A stretch of 64,000 nucleotides of DNA, taken from positions 124,001 to 188,000 of the forward strand of contig MVBO01000016.1 in assembly GCA_002261195.1 (NCBI GenBank), given 5' to 3'. Position numbers and translations under genes: made by a program. This stretch comes from Bifiguratus adelaidae. Its lineage: Eukaryota; Mucoromycota; Endogonomycetes; Endogonales. How positions within the stretch are numbered: position 1 is the stretch's first letter; every line of letters starts with the position of its first letter. The notes beneath the pieces are model-generated. The model saw nothing but the letters and a program-made list of their open reading frames with translations. It had not been told where the DNA came from and searched no databases. Positions 9,229 to 20,338 of this stretch are shown here, piece after piece.

Positions 9229-9332
9229 TCTGTATTCTATCTATTGCTTTGTGGGCTTTACAATTCTACATCAATATGGTGTGTTTACAGTCGATAACCT
9301 TTTCAAAGGTTCACGGGGTGTAGGTGATGGAC

Positions 9333-9374
9333 TACACACACACACACATATATATACATACATATATATATATC
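9333..9374. repeat. (CA)n/(TA)n microsatellite
   Basis: Alternating purine-pyrimidine run: about eight CA units, then TA and CATA units. It lies between two convergent 3' ends (F-box gene and ATG13). Confidence 0.95.
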
Positions 9375-9396
9375 TACATAGGATGCCGTCCGGGAT

Positions 9397-10560
9397 TTAC
9401 CATTCTGTATGAGGACTGGACGGTATCAAGTAAGAAGGGCTGGAACCGTCACCCCGCGGTGGTCGTCGTGATAACTTTAGGGTTGGCCGAGCATCGAGTA
9501 GCGATACGAAAGTGCGAAGATCCTCGTCAGGCGGACATGGCCTCTGACGGAAGACGGGCGATTCCTTGACTGCATCGGTGTCCTCTGTGGTACGAAGGAT
9601 GCTCGATCGATCACGTCGATACTGCTCAAAGGAAGAATGGAATTGCGGCACAGATCCACTCGTGTCTGGCGTGCTGGGTCCGGACGAGTCATAGGAGGCG
9701 GGTAAATGGGTGGTGGTGGGTGGCGTTGGCGGGTACCAAGAGTGACACGATTCTCTCAAAGGCGACGTGTCCTTGGCATCAACGTCATGATCGTAGACGC
9801 TGTCGCGAGGGGTGGAGATGGATTCGTCCCAGGAACGGTTGGACGAGATGGAGGATTTGAAGGATTTGAAGGGGGAAATAAACGTAAGATTGGGAGGTCG
9901 ATGTCTATTCGGGCCCTCCCTCTGTCTTGATGGCTCCAAAGACGAGAGTGAGGTCGAATCGGTGTCCGTCTTGGTTCGATCCGCTAGGATGGGAAGGGCT
10001 TGCTCCATGGCATCAGACACGTCCAAGACGTACAAGTCAGCACCGACAGAAGGACGAAAGGCAACCCGGATGGCCATGTGACCAAAGGGCATGCGCAGTC
10101 GTCCCATCGACAGCAGGTCAAATCCCACTGGATCCTCGACCGAGGTCTGCAGGCTTACCTCGACGTGGCAATGGCGACCCTGGGCTGGCAAGAGACGTAT
10201 CATGGAAGCCAGGTGCCGAAAGTAGACAATCCCTTCCTTGTAGAGCCTTGGCAACACTTCGTCCGACGCGTAGGGCAAAAAGCCAATGCTCCACCGTTCC
10301 AAGAGCGTCTGTTGCGTGTAGACCTTGACGACCAGACCCGGTAGTTGACCAGCAGCTGCCCGTGGATGGCGTGAATAGAAGCTAAAGGTCGACAAGAGCG
10401 ACGTGTGATCGTTGACGTCGACCGTGGTCAGATTGAACCACTTGTTGACGCGATGGCTCTGCGCGACCGGAGCGCGAGCTTGTGATATGAGGTGCACTGC
10501 CTTGATGTAGGCATTGAACAAGAGTTGCTCACTCTTTGTCTGGCGAAAAGAAGGGTCCAT
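9397..10560 (-). CDS. ATG13: Autophagy-related protein 13 (Atg13)
   Basis: A single exon of 387 codons from ATG 10560 (the in-frame upstream extension has no better start). The first ~190 residues match the Atg13 HORMA domain: KSEQLLFNAYIKAVHLISQA, then KWFNLTTVDVND, LPGLVVKVYTQQ, RWSIGFLPY and FRHLASMIRLLPA. The rest is disordered, rich in S, P, T and R, as in other Atg13 proteins where phosphosites and Atg1/Atg17-binding motifs lie. Atg13 scaffolds the Atg1 kinase complex that starts autophagosome formation. At 387 residues it is much shorter than budding-yeast Atg13 (about 740). The lack of introns is unusual among its neighbours. Confidence 0.9.
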   Translation of the reverse strand: MDPSFRQTKSEQLLFNAYIKAVHLISQARAPVAQSHRVNKWFNLTTVDVNDHTSLLSTFSFYSRHPRAAAGQLPGLVVKVYTQQTLLERWSIGFLPYASDEVLPRLYKEGIVYFRHLASMIRLLPAQGRHCHVEVSLQTSVEDPVGFDLLSMGRLRMPFGHMAIRVAFRPSVGADLYVLDVSDAMEQALPILADRTKTDTDSTSLSSLEPSRQREGPNRHRPPNLTFISPFKSFKSSISSNRSWDESISTPRDSVYDHDVDAKDTSPLRESCHSWYPPTPPTTTHLPASYDSSGPSTPDTSGSVPQFHSSFEQYRRDRSSILRTTEDTDAVKESPVFRQRPCPPDEDLRTFVSLLDARPTLKLSRRPPRGDGSSPSYLIPSSPHTEW

Positions 10561-11086
10561 GGTGGGAGATGTCGTGCGATCCAACAACACCTTTTATTGT
10601 GGCGCAGACTCGCTGCGGCAGGTGAGTCGTATGGACGTGGCAAAAGGTCAGGAAGAGAGGGAGAGATAGAGAACGAAAGAAAGAAGAAAAGATAAGAAAG
10701 GAGAGTAAGAAAGACATGTGAATCACTCCAATGTCACTTTATCCCCCACTTTGACAGACAGGTTTCTCTACTCTTCTCTCTCGATTCATTCACTACTACC
10801 CTCCTCCCTCACTCCGTGACAGCCAGTGAAAGAGAAGAGCGAAGACAAGAAGAAATCGCTCTTCCTTGGGATAGCCGGGGGGAGGACCTTGACGGTGACA
10901 AGTCTATATATAAGCTCACAGGGATTGACTGACTCTTTTGCGTTTGTCTACGAGCCACGTGCGCGCACCACCACAGAGACGCGGGCGCTCTGTTGTCCTT
11001 TTGCTTTTGCTTCTTGTCGCCTAATCTTATATTCACCCCTTGGTCCACACTCGGGGAAAGGGAAGAAGAGTGCCTTTCGTTGATCC
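10561..11086. promoter_or_regulatory. Divergent ATG13/CNA1 intergenic region with purine tract
   Basis: 526 bp between two divergent starts. Bases 10651-10714 are almost pure purine (GGAAGAGAGG-type) on the plus strand, which could exclude nucleosomes or form triplex DNA. A TATATATAA element at 10905-10913 lies about 175 bp before the calcineurin ATG. No gene is seen. Confidence 0.45.
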
Positions 11087-13156
11087 ATGGCGCTGGAAAA
11101 GAGTCCTCGGAGGCCTAGTGCTGTCGAGTTTCATAACGCGCTCGAAAAGCTCCACAACAAGCCTCCGATACCCACGATCGACTTTTCGGTTCATACACTT
11201 GACGATGGCACGGTGGTCAATACGAAGGAGCGCATTGTGAAATGTAAAGGTTCACTGCAGGCTGCATGGGCAGGGAGGACGCTGACTTGGTTTATCCTAG
11301 ACGTTCCACCTGCTGCCGCTCAGGCTCCGACAGACGAGCAGTTTTTTCATCCACAATACCCCAACCAACTACCGAACCTCGAGTTCCTCAAGAATCACTT
11401 TTATCGCGAAGGTCGATTGTCGGAGGAACAGGCATTGTTCATCATCCAGAAGGGAACAGAGCTCTTTCGAGCAGAGCCAAATATTCTGCATGTGAGCTCA
11501 CCCATTACAGGTAAGTTGGAGGCGCTATTGCGAGCGAATGGCAGCTGGGACGGAGGCTCACAAGGGGATTGTGTGTAGTCTGCGGCGACATCCATGGACA
11601 ATACTATGATCTCATGAAGTTGTTTGAAGTCGGAGGGGATCCAACCACGACCACATACCTTTTTCTGGGGGATTACGTTGATCGAGGGTACTTTTCCATC
11701 GAGTGCGTCCTCTACTTGTGGTCGTTAAAGATCTGGTTCCCAAAGACCATGTTCTTGTTGCGTGGTAACCACGAATGTCGGCACTTGACAGAGTACTTTA
11801 CCTTTAAGATCGAATGTAAGTGGGGCATGCTTAGGCCTTTTGGATCTGACGAGTGATTCTTTTGCTTGGCAACGACAGGTCGCCACAAGTATTCGGAGCG
11901 CGTGTATGACGCTTGCTTGAATTCGTTTTGCGCTCTACCTCTGGCAGCTATCATGAACAAGCAATTTTTATGCATTCATGGCGGATTGTCTCCCGAACTA
12001 CAGACCCTGGATGATTTGGTGAAGCTCGATCGCTTCAGGGAGCCGCCCACCTATGGATTATTATGCGATATCTTGTGGTCTGACCCCTTGGAAGATTTTG
12101 GCGCGGAAAAGACCCACGAATTCTTTACCCACAATCAAGTCCGTGGATGTAGTTATTTCTTTAGGTGAGTGCCTCGATCATGCTTTTGACCCCCTTTGAC
12201 TTCATCGTCTCGCGCCTGCCCATTGACTTTTGATCTCCGACAGTTACCATGCCGTATGCGCCTTTCTCGAACGCAATAATCTGTTATCCATCATTCGCGC
12301 TCATGAAGCACAAGACGCAGGATATCGCATGTATCGAAAGGTGAAGAGCACCGCCTTTCCATCCGTCATGACTATCTTCTCGGCCCCTAATTACCTCGAC
12401 TTGTACAATAACAAGGCGGCCGTGTTAAAGTACGAAAACAATGTGCTCAATATTCGACAATTCAATTGTACGCCTCATCCCTACTGGTTACCCAACTTTA
12501 TGGATGTCTTTACCTGGAGTTTACCCTTTGTGGGCGAAAAGAGTGAGTCCTCATATGGTTTGGTCTCTTGGCTCACGCTTCTTTCCAGTCACAGACATGC
12601 TCCTCGCCATTCTCAATATTTGTTCTTCCGAGGAACTGGAAGATGACACGATCCTGGACACCATCAAAGATACCTCAGACGACATGGTAGTCGATGCACC
12701 CTTAAGCGCCGTCACATCCACTGGATCGGATGCGGAAGAAGCCGAAGAACGTAAACGGATTATTCGTAACAAGATTCTGGCCATTGGACGGTTGAGTCGT
12801 GTTTTCACCATATTGCGGAGTGAGAGTGAGCGGGTCACGGAGCTCAAGAATATTACCGGCTCGGACCGGTTGCCGGCTGGCACATTGGCGCTTGGCGCCG
12901 AAGGACTACGGAATGGTACGTCCAATCGGCCCGTTGATGTGTATGACACCTAAACTGATGCCCATGCATAGCCATCAATACGTTCGAGGACGCTCGACGA
13001 GCCGATCTCAACAATGAACGGTTCCCGCCCAGTCGCTCCGAAGTGGAAGCGCGGGACCGTCAAGAGACGCGTCAACGCATCATGGATATCGTCAAGGGAG
13101 ATCCTGATCCGTGCCTGAAAGAGGTAGCCAATCATGTCGCCTATGCGGAGACTTAA
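11087..13156 (+). CDS. CNA1: Calcineurin catalytic subunit A (PP2B)
   Basis: Seven exons (11087-11243, 11301-11510, 11579-11815, 11879-12164, 12244-12542, 12589-12915, 12972-13156) give 566 residues in an unbroken frame. The metallophosphatase motifs are all present: [34 protein letters not shown], then the HGGLSPE and SAPNYLD segments. After the catalytic core come the calcineurin-B-binding helix, a calmodulin-binding stretch ([18 protein letters not shown]) and an autoinhibitory region near [18 protein letters not shown]. Calcineurin is the Ca2+/calmodulin-activated Ser/Thr phosphatase of stress and morphogenesis signalling and the target of FK506 and cyclosporin A. At the first junction the hand model reads IVKYVPP where relatives often have D, so that splice site may differ slightly. 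Confidence 0.96.
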
Positions 13157-13267
13157 CGATTTGGTTTGCAACCCTTTGCAGTGTCTGTTTATCTGTCCTG
13201 TACCACCCCGTTCCAGCAGCTGTACTATTCATTCACCATGTCTCTAGCCTATATGTACAACACCCAT

Positions 13268-14618
13268 TTACACTTGCAAAGCCTGCAAGATGGCCAACAA
13301 TCGTGGATTACCGCCCAAACGTTCCACTTCTGCCCGAGCTTTGGCATCCACCCGCGCCAGGTAATCGCGCGTATACTCAAAACTTCCCGTACCTTCCATT
13401 ACCTGCACAGCGTATTTTTTCACTTCCACGGACTCTGTACGCTGATGAAGGATATTGAGCAATTGACGATTGGATGGTGCTGAGCGGATGGAATGAATGA
13501 TAGGAAACGAAAATTTGCCTTCGGTCAGATCTTCACAGTAGCCCTTGTGATCATGGTATTGCGTTGACTGCAAGTTAAAGTAGTCGTCGCGCACCTGATA
13601 CAAGATGCCAATAAGATCGACAATCGGAACATAGTCTCTGTGGACATGTGAGCGGGAGTCATCCATCAAATAGTCAGCACGTACACGTCGGATGCACTCG
13701 CTTCCTGCATCAGTTTCACTGCCAGCCGCAATAGACCTCCGGTCTCTATAAGTGAGCAGAAGTGCATAGGTCAGCCATGCGTATACCCATGTCATCTCTA
13801 CTCACTGTTCATGACCATTTGGATAAACTCCTCTTCAGTCGGACACGTCAGGGTATCTCTCCAATAAATCTCCATGCCTTGACCACGATGAAGGTTCAAT
13901 AACTCCTCTGTGGCAGGTCAGCCAGGAGTCATGTCGGCATGGGTGACTCTTTACCTGTGAAAATCTGGATAAACTTTGCATTCCCCATCGTCAAAAGTTC
14001 CTGCAACGCCAAGAAATAGACATAGTTGCCACTATTGATGGTTTGAGCGACACCGTAGATGGTATGCGCTACAGGTACCCCACGTCTCAATACTGAACTA
14101 TCTTCCACATCATCCACCCTACACAAGCATCGACATCAATGCCAAGTGCCGAAAGAAGCTTGAACTCACTGACAATAAACTAGCGGTATGAAGCATTTCA
14201 ACGACTTTGGTGATGGTATCTAATTGTTCGTGCGGTACATGAAGCCAGTCATCAAAGGCCGAGATGAGCTGCGTGCGGATTTCCTTGCCAGGGTGACCTC
14301 GTAGGTAATAGAACGGTTCGAGGAGAATCTAACATTGCAAGTTCCAGTCCATGAGCACATGGAGGCTTTGGTCGTACGCGCATGGTGCGTAAGGCTGCTT
14401 ACCTCGTCCTGTGTTCTCTCTGTGGTAGGATGGCGTGCTGGTTTGTCCGTCGAGACCCTGCGGTGGTGGTGGTTCATGCCGGTGACAGAGAGGATGGCTT
14501 CCAAATCGGGTATATGACCCTTTTCTGGACGTATTGTTCTCTCTTTCAACTGACCGCCCCTGCGCTTATTAGCATCCAATGCAACCGTGCTCTGCTCATG
14601 GAATGGATCTGAGTGCAT
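13268..14618 (-). CDS. BTS1: Geranylgeranyl diphosphate synthase
   Basis: Six exons (14618-14403, 14328-14174, 14118-13955, 13907-13806, 13745-13685, 13637-13268) make 355 residues. Trans-prenyltransferase motifs are clear: the first Asp-rich motif in [16 protein letters not shown] and the second in [12 protein letters not shown], plus [20 protein letters not shown] and [16 protein letters not shown], typical of fungal GGPP synthases. The enzyme condenses IPP with FPP to GGPP for protein prenylation and carotenoid or diterpenoid synthesis. The wording is closest, in my memory, to the Mucoromycota carotenoid-pathway enzyme. The first 70 residues are a basic, histidine-rich extension of unclear role. 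No carotenoid gene lies nearby. Confidence 0.95.
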
Positions 14619-14722
14619 TCATATTATCGATCATTACACTGCCCATTGTCAATGTTAGAATTACATACATCATCATACACTACTATAAAGTGCACATGCA
14701 CTCCTACTTTTTTTGCGGTTTC

Positions 14723-16830
14723 TTAATGGCCCGTTACCACGCGCGGCTTAGATTCAGCCATCTCGGACTCAGCTTCAAGAGCAAGGTCTTCCTCATATTC
14801 ACCCTGATCGAAATCCTTGGGTAGAATAAGGTTGAGCGCGATGGTGATGATACAAGCAATGACGAAACCAGTGGACACAATCACATCCACCGCGTCGTAA
14901 AAGCCTCGAAGGGTTTGATTGGGGCCGGAGTAGGTCAAGACGTAGCTGAACCAGTTGGGTACAAGGTTCACGCCTAGACCAATGGAAAGGGCAGCTGAGA
15001 CGATAAATCGATCGCGACGGGTCCATTTCATGTAGGCCAGGATACGAATACCGCTGACGGCGACATTGGCGAACAAGAAGGTGGTCATACCGCCAATCAC
15101 GGCGGCAGGCACAGCAAGGAAGACGGCTGCAAATTTGGCGAAAATGCCCATGAGAATCAAAAAGAGGCAGGTCATATAACCTGCTCCACGGTTGGCGCAT
15201 CGAGTGAGAGCAATGACACCATTGTTTTGGGCGAAAGTGCTGAGAGGTGTGTTGGTGGCAAGCGCGGAAAAGAGAGAATTGACACCGTCAGCCAAGACAC
15301 CGCCTTGAATGCGGGAATCGAATTGAGGGCCGTCCACTTCGACGCGTGAAACATCACAAGACGCAGTGATATCGCCAATGCATTCGACCATGGACACGAC
15401 GTAGACTGTTATTGATCGTGAGTGATGAGTCTCGAAAGCTTGGCGCCTAGATTATACTTACCAATGAGAAGGGGTATAACAGCGGGTCCGTAGATGGAGA
15501 GAGGGAATGTCTTTGTCCAGACAAAGGTGGCGACAGGAGCACTTGCGATACTAGAATGATCGATGTAACCAGTGGCGGCAGAAATGATGATGCCTACGAC
15601 CAATCCGATCACGACCTGGGCATTCTTCATGAATGTAGAGCCAAACAATTCTACCAAAATGATGGTCATGAAGACGGATAGACCTAGGCCGAGCCAGACA
15701 GGAGATCCCCATGGCTGGGCATTGGGAGCTCCGACATTGGGACAGACTGAAAAGTAACCAGACGCGGGACGAGCAATACTAGCATCCAAGGTGATAAGCA
15801 TCTACAATAACCATAAAGGAATCAACGCGCTTACCAAGGTCCAGCACCTCCACCCCATCCTTGGAATCCACTGGTAACCAAGCTCAAACCGATCAAGAAT
15901 ACCGTGGTACCGGTAACCATAGGCGGGAAGACTTTTCGCAACTTTTGGGGAGGAACAAAGGACAAGAAAATCTCAAGCAACGAGCAAACCGCCGATGTAC
16001 CCAAAATGGCACCATAACCTTGAGGACACGGCAGCTGGATGACGGTACCATCTGAAGCTGTCTGTGAGGGACAAAAACCAGCTGCAAAATATAATTAGAT
16101 TTACAATGTGGTGAGCACACACTTCTTGTACCTACTCTTGTACATGTTGGCAATGACCGATTCCGCGAGCGGAATAATTGTAAAACTACCAACCATATGA
16201 GTGGTTGGCCACCATTGTCTCTGTCATCAAGCATGCTTACCTTGTTCCTACCACCGACAATAATCCGGTACCGAGGTAATATTTTCCACCCCACAATTTA
16301 AACCGTGTGATTTGCACCGCCGAGCCGATGCCGCAAATGATGAGAGACGAGGAGATCATGTATTGCTGATAGTCGGCCGTCAAGTTCAAGTTGTTCGAAC
16401 CGGCTCCACCGAGAATCAAGGGCGGCGTGACGATACCCGACAACATGGCCAGCGCATGCTACCTTCATCTGTTCAGTATCCATTTAAGCCGTCACAATGC
16501 GCGTCTCACCTGAAGACCCATGATTAAAGCCACTGCCAAGGGCAACGACTCATGCAGTCCGAAAAAGGGCGGCAATCGACGCTTCTTGCGTTCACCGCGC
16601 CAACACGGAATCCGCGGTATGCATAGCCAGGTAAAATCATAATCTCCAATCCATCCATCGCGCGTCATCACTCTTTGCTTGATCCGAGGCCAATCGACTC
16701 GCGGCATCTTGCTCTTTGGATAATGCTCGTCTTGCACTGAACTTGATGGACGGTCTTCAGCTGTCGTGCTCTCCGTATATGCCACCTCGTCACCATAGGG
16801 CGACTTTTCCACATCCCTATTGGTCGCCAT
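14723..16830 (-). CDS. Uric acid/xanthine permease (NCS2 / UapA family)
   Basis: Six exons (16830-16510, 16458-16241, 16185-16136, 16081-15835, 15778-15462, 15405-14723) give 611 residues. The NCS2 nucleobase-ascorbate transporter signature is complete: the TM1 motif LQHALAM, and the substrate-site signature NNGVIALTRCANRGAG. About a dozen hydrophobic segments are visible. The long charged N-terminus and the acidic C-terminal tail (EYEEDLALEAESEM) match the cytosolic ends of plasma-membrane urate/xanthine permeases. The protein imports purines as nitrogen sources by proton symport. A minus-strand TATAAA (plus 16905-16910) lies about 75 bp before the ATG. UapA- and UapC-type cannot be separated by eye. 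Confidence 0.95.
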
Positions 16831-17456
16831 GGTGTTTGCGTCCGTGTACAGATTTACTGAGAGACGAGGATAGTGGTGTAGAGGACGGGAAATACAATCG
16901 ACGCTTTATAAATGCTTTATCTCCATCTCAAAACGCCCTATCTCTCATGGTGGTATCTCTGGGCGGTGTTCATATCTTCGACTTCCAGGCCATGCGATTG
17001 CCTTTTATGGGCAATCTCGTGATCTAGTTCTCTCATTAAGGCTGAAGCTGATTCCTTCCGACTTCGGAACCTTATTTCTCAGCACTATATCAGTCGTGTG
17101 GCTTGACATGGCTGCTCTGATTGGGCCAATAGATCGCTCGGGGGTTGGATATGGTAAACTTCGAGAAGTTCTTTGACCGGTGAATTCAACAGCCGAAGCG
17201 CGGAGGCGCGGGAGAGTATGAGAAGGAGAAAACTTTCGACACATCATGCTCTCTGAGGGAAAGCCTAGCCTTGTAAAGGCTCAAGATAGCATGCGCATGC
17301 TCTTTCTATGCGCGCTTTCACTGCAAGTGTTACACGTAAGAGAGGAGCATGTGATATCACATCTATATATGGCAGACTTCCAGAAGTTCATAGACGGTGT
17401 GACAGTGAAATGACGTTGTTGTATAGCTCGCATTGTTTCATCACACTCTTTTCCTT
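16831..17456. other. Divergent intergenic region
   Basis: 626 bp between the permease and the disordered-protein gene. Apart from a TATA-like box at 16905-16910 for the permease and TATATA near 17364 for the plus-strand gene, I see no gene, repeat or RNA. Confidence 0.4.
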
Positions 17457-19965
17457 ATGGACGCTGAGCGCAAGGCATTTGTTCCCATGGAGCCGCATAT
17501 CGGCGCAGTCACTGCGTCTGAGGAAGCACATCATGCTCCCGACTATGACAATATACGAGGTAAGGCGTGACAGCGGTTTGTGTTATTGGAACTGAAACCT
17601 CACCAGTCCCCAAACAACCACCCACCGCGCAAACAGCGAAAAAGACCTCGGAACGGATGCCTGGAGCATGGACACCGACAAGTGATCCAGCAACACCCAT
17701 GGTTGACCCGACCGGAAAGGTCTCGTCTACAGCTAATGCGAGCACGGATTTCCACGTCAATCCCGAGACTTCACCTTATATTGATCGTGATCGGCAAGGC
17801 GAAAGTCAAGTCGTTGGATTAGGAATGGTGAATGACCGATTTGCTGACCAAGCGGATCAAGCCCAGCCTTCTGGGCTCGAAAACGCTCCGAGTAGTGGAC
17901 AAGAGCAAGATCGAGTAGGGTCGATCGGTATGCCACCATCCTCTGCTGCACAAACTGGCGCTTCTAATAACCCTGCCGAGGGCGTTTCCGGCACCGGTCT
18001 GGTTGAATCGATGGCCGACACGCATCTGGATGATACTGTACCAGCTGGATTAACCGATGTCGATAAGCGCGACAAGACCATTGGTGCTACCATGCTGGCC
18101 TCCGCTGGGGGAGGGTTGGCAGCTCATTCGCAAGAGTCTGGTGCCATGCGCAACGAACCTCCGTCTTCAGCAGCCGATATCGGTGATGTGGGGCTGACGA
18201 CCGGTGATAGTCTCACAACACCGTCGCAAACAACCAACAATACCATGAACGCTCAGCCAAAGGAGCAAGGCGGATCGTCCAAAGGCGAGGCTGCCCTGGC
18301 TGGTAGATCAGCGGTTGCCGGCGGGGCCTATCTCGCTCACCTCGGAGACGATGTCAACGCATACCACGACGCGCAAACCACTGCAGGACCGACAGCTTCA
18401 CGAGGTTACAAATCCGGCAGCACAAGCCAGGATGAGGCACCTTTACAGAGTTACTCTACCGTTAGTACAGAAGGCCCAATGATCTCACAGGATTACCCTG
18501 CCATGCTTAGCGGCATTCAAATAGGACCCGGACATACCCAAACAGCCACAGAGAATGCACCGATCCGCGGCGGAGAGTATCTCGCCCACGTCGGCGACAA
18601 CATGGATCACTATGCCGTGCTCACCCCAATCGACCAATCCTCGCAAGGATTCCTATCGGGTGGATCATCCGCAGGGATGGGCGTTCCAATGGCCGATGCA
18701 GTTCCACCACACCATCATTCCTCGCAAACGACGGAAAGCACCCTCGATGCTCAACGGTTCAATCCGATGAATAGCCGAGCTGATCCACGGCATTTGCATT
18801 CGCACGCTAGCGAGTATCATACAAGGACACTGCTACCTCAGGAAGAAGGTGCTGCGATAGGTGCTGCTGGCGGTATAGCGGCCAGTGTAGACAATAGCCC
18901 AAGCACACAACCTCCTACGCAGTCTTTCAATGGAAATTCCGTGGAATCAAGCAATACTACCCAGCAACCAACCCATTTGGCGGGAATAGGCTCTCAACAA
19001 CAGGCAATTGGCCAGACCACGAACACACAAGGTGCTATGACGAGTGTCGACAACACATCTCAACCGACTCAGCCGTCCAATGCACCGCCAATACAGCAAC
19101 AGCCACCAACATTTGCGCAGCACGACACAGCTTTGAGACGGGATGGAGAGGCGGCACTGGTAGGCGGAGGTGTTTCAGGCGCGGCAGCTGGTGCCTTGCA
19201 TTCCCACAACATTAAAGGACAGCATCAGGGGTCCACCACTGACCAATCTCAAGCACAACAGCAGCAAGTCGAAAACAATGTACAGCCCCGCACTCAAGCT
19301 TCCCAGGCGTCACAACAAAGCCAAACAGTTACTTCTCAGTCGCATTCCCATCATCCCCACAAGGAGCATCACGAGCACAAGGAAGGTATATTTTCTAGGG
19401 TTTTTGGAAGCCATGGCCCTCAAGACAAGGATAAGCGCAGCAAGCATTCGGAACGGAACACCGTCGTTTACGAGAAGCAACAGACTTCCAAAAACATCCA
19501 TCCTCCCGTGCAAGCTGATCCACGCGCCATGGGAGGTCAGTGGGCAGGTGTAGCCGGACGAGATAGAGAACATCCCACGACGACTACCAAGATTACCGAG
19601 ACCGATCCAGCCATGTTGGGATGGACCTCCCAACCGAATTATAAACCACAGTCGTATCAGGATCCCATGTCCACCAGTCAAAATCCCCAATTCGATATGC
19701 AACCGTCCGATACCAACACCATGAACAAGACCACTTCTGTTGGACAAGCAAAAGCCATAGATGGGAATAACGTGGACGAGATGCGCCAGACACCATCCAT
19801 GAACGCCCCATCCGCGATTCACAATGCAAGCAATACCACCCGAAAAGGATCCGAAAGATCCAATTCGGGCAAATTTGGGGACAAAGTCAAGGTAAGAGCG
19901 AATCCCGTGCGTGATTGAAAGCACCAATATTCAACCACTCTTAGAAAATCCTCTTGTTGGATTGA
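17457..19965 (+). CDS. Large disordered hydrophilic protein with Gly/Ala-rich repeats
   Basis: Exons 17457-17559, 17607-19891 and 19945-19965 encode 802 residues. Almost all of it is low complexity, rich in S, T, Q, N, P, G and H. Degenerate repeats can be seen: GGAYLAHLGDDVNAYHD, GGEYLAHVGDNMDHYA, and three glycine/alanine segments (GEAALAGRSAVAGGA, EEGAAIGAAGGIAAS, DGEAALVGGGVSGAAAGA). A His/Lys-rich stretch (HHPHKEHHEHKEGIFSRVF) precedes a basic C-terminus. No domain is recognised. The last junction is inferred: GTAAGA...CTCTTAG would replace the unspliced end with KKILLLD. Without splicing the frame stops at 19918. Possible roles (stress or hydration protein, membrane-associated scaffold) are guesses only. 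Confidence 0.75.
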
Positions 19966-20338
19966 GATGCCCAAACAATGCGACTCATCAGCCAATCAGA
20001 ATTGAGTAAAATAGCAGTCCTGTCAAATGTGGGGCATGTGAAATTACGCTGGCAGAACGGGAATCTTAATGGCACAGCAAGATGGATCGTGTATAGCATT
20101 GATAGGCTTAATAACATGTTATAAGCGATGACCATTGCGTCCATAGAGTGAACTCTATAGGAGCTATAGAGTCTAGAAGCCTTATGCTTTCATCTGTTTG
20201 CTAAACACAAAAAGTCCCGTTCATCCATGAAAGCCCTTACCCTAATATTGGATGGCTCTTTCGGAAAGTGACGGAGATACAGCTATATAATCATGTCAGC
20301 GGGAATGGATTCATCTCTATCTCTTCTCTTTTCTCATC
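19966..20338. promoter_or_regulatory. Promoter region of malate synthase
   Basis: TATATAA at 20285-20290 lies about 50 bp before the malate synthase ATG. An inverted repeat TATAGAGT...ACTCTATAG lies around 20140-20175. No gene is seen. Confidence 0.45.

Noticed and set aside
13268-13795. GGPP synthase last exon extended to 13795
   Set aside because: The extra N-terminal part ([14 protein letters not shown]...) is translated intron and part of exon 5 in the wrong frame. Splicing at 13638-13684 gives the conserved [13 protein letters not shown].
15779-15801. Permease exon starting with MLITLDAS at 15801
   Set aside because: The ATG and this peptide lie inside a 56-nt intron (GTAAGC...GATGCTAG). 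Only that splice joins GGAGP to CIARPASGYFS without a stop.
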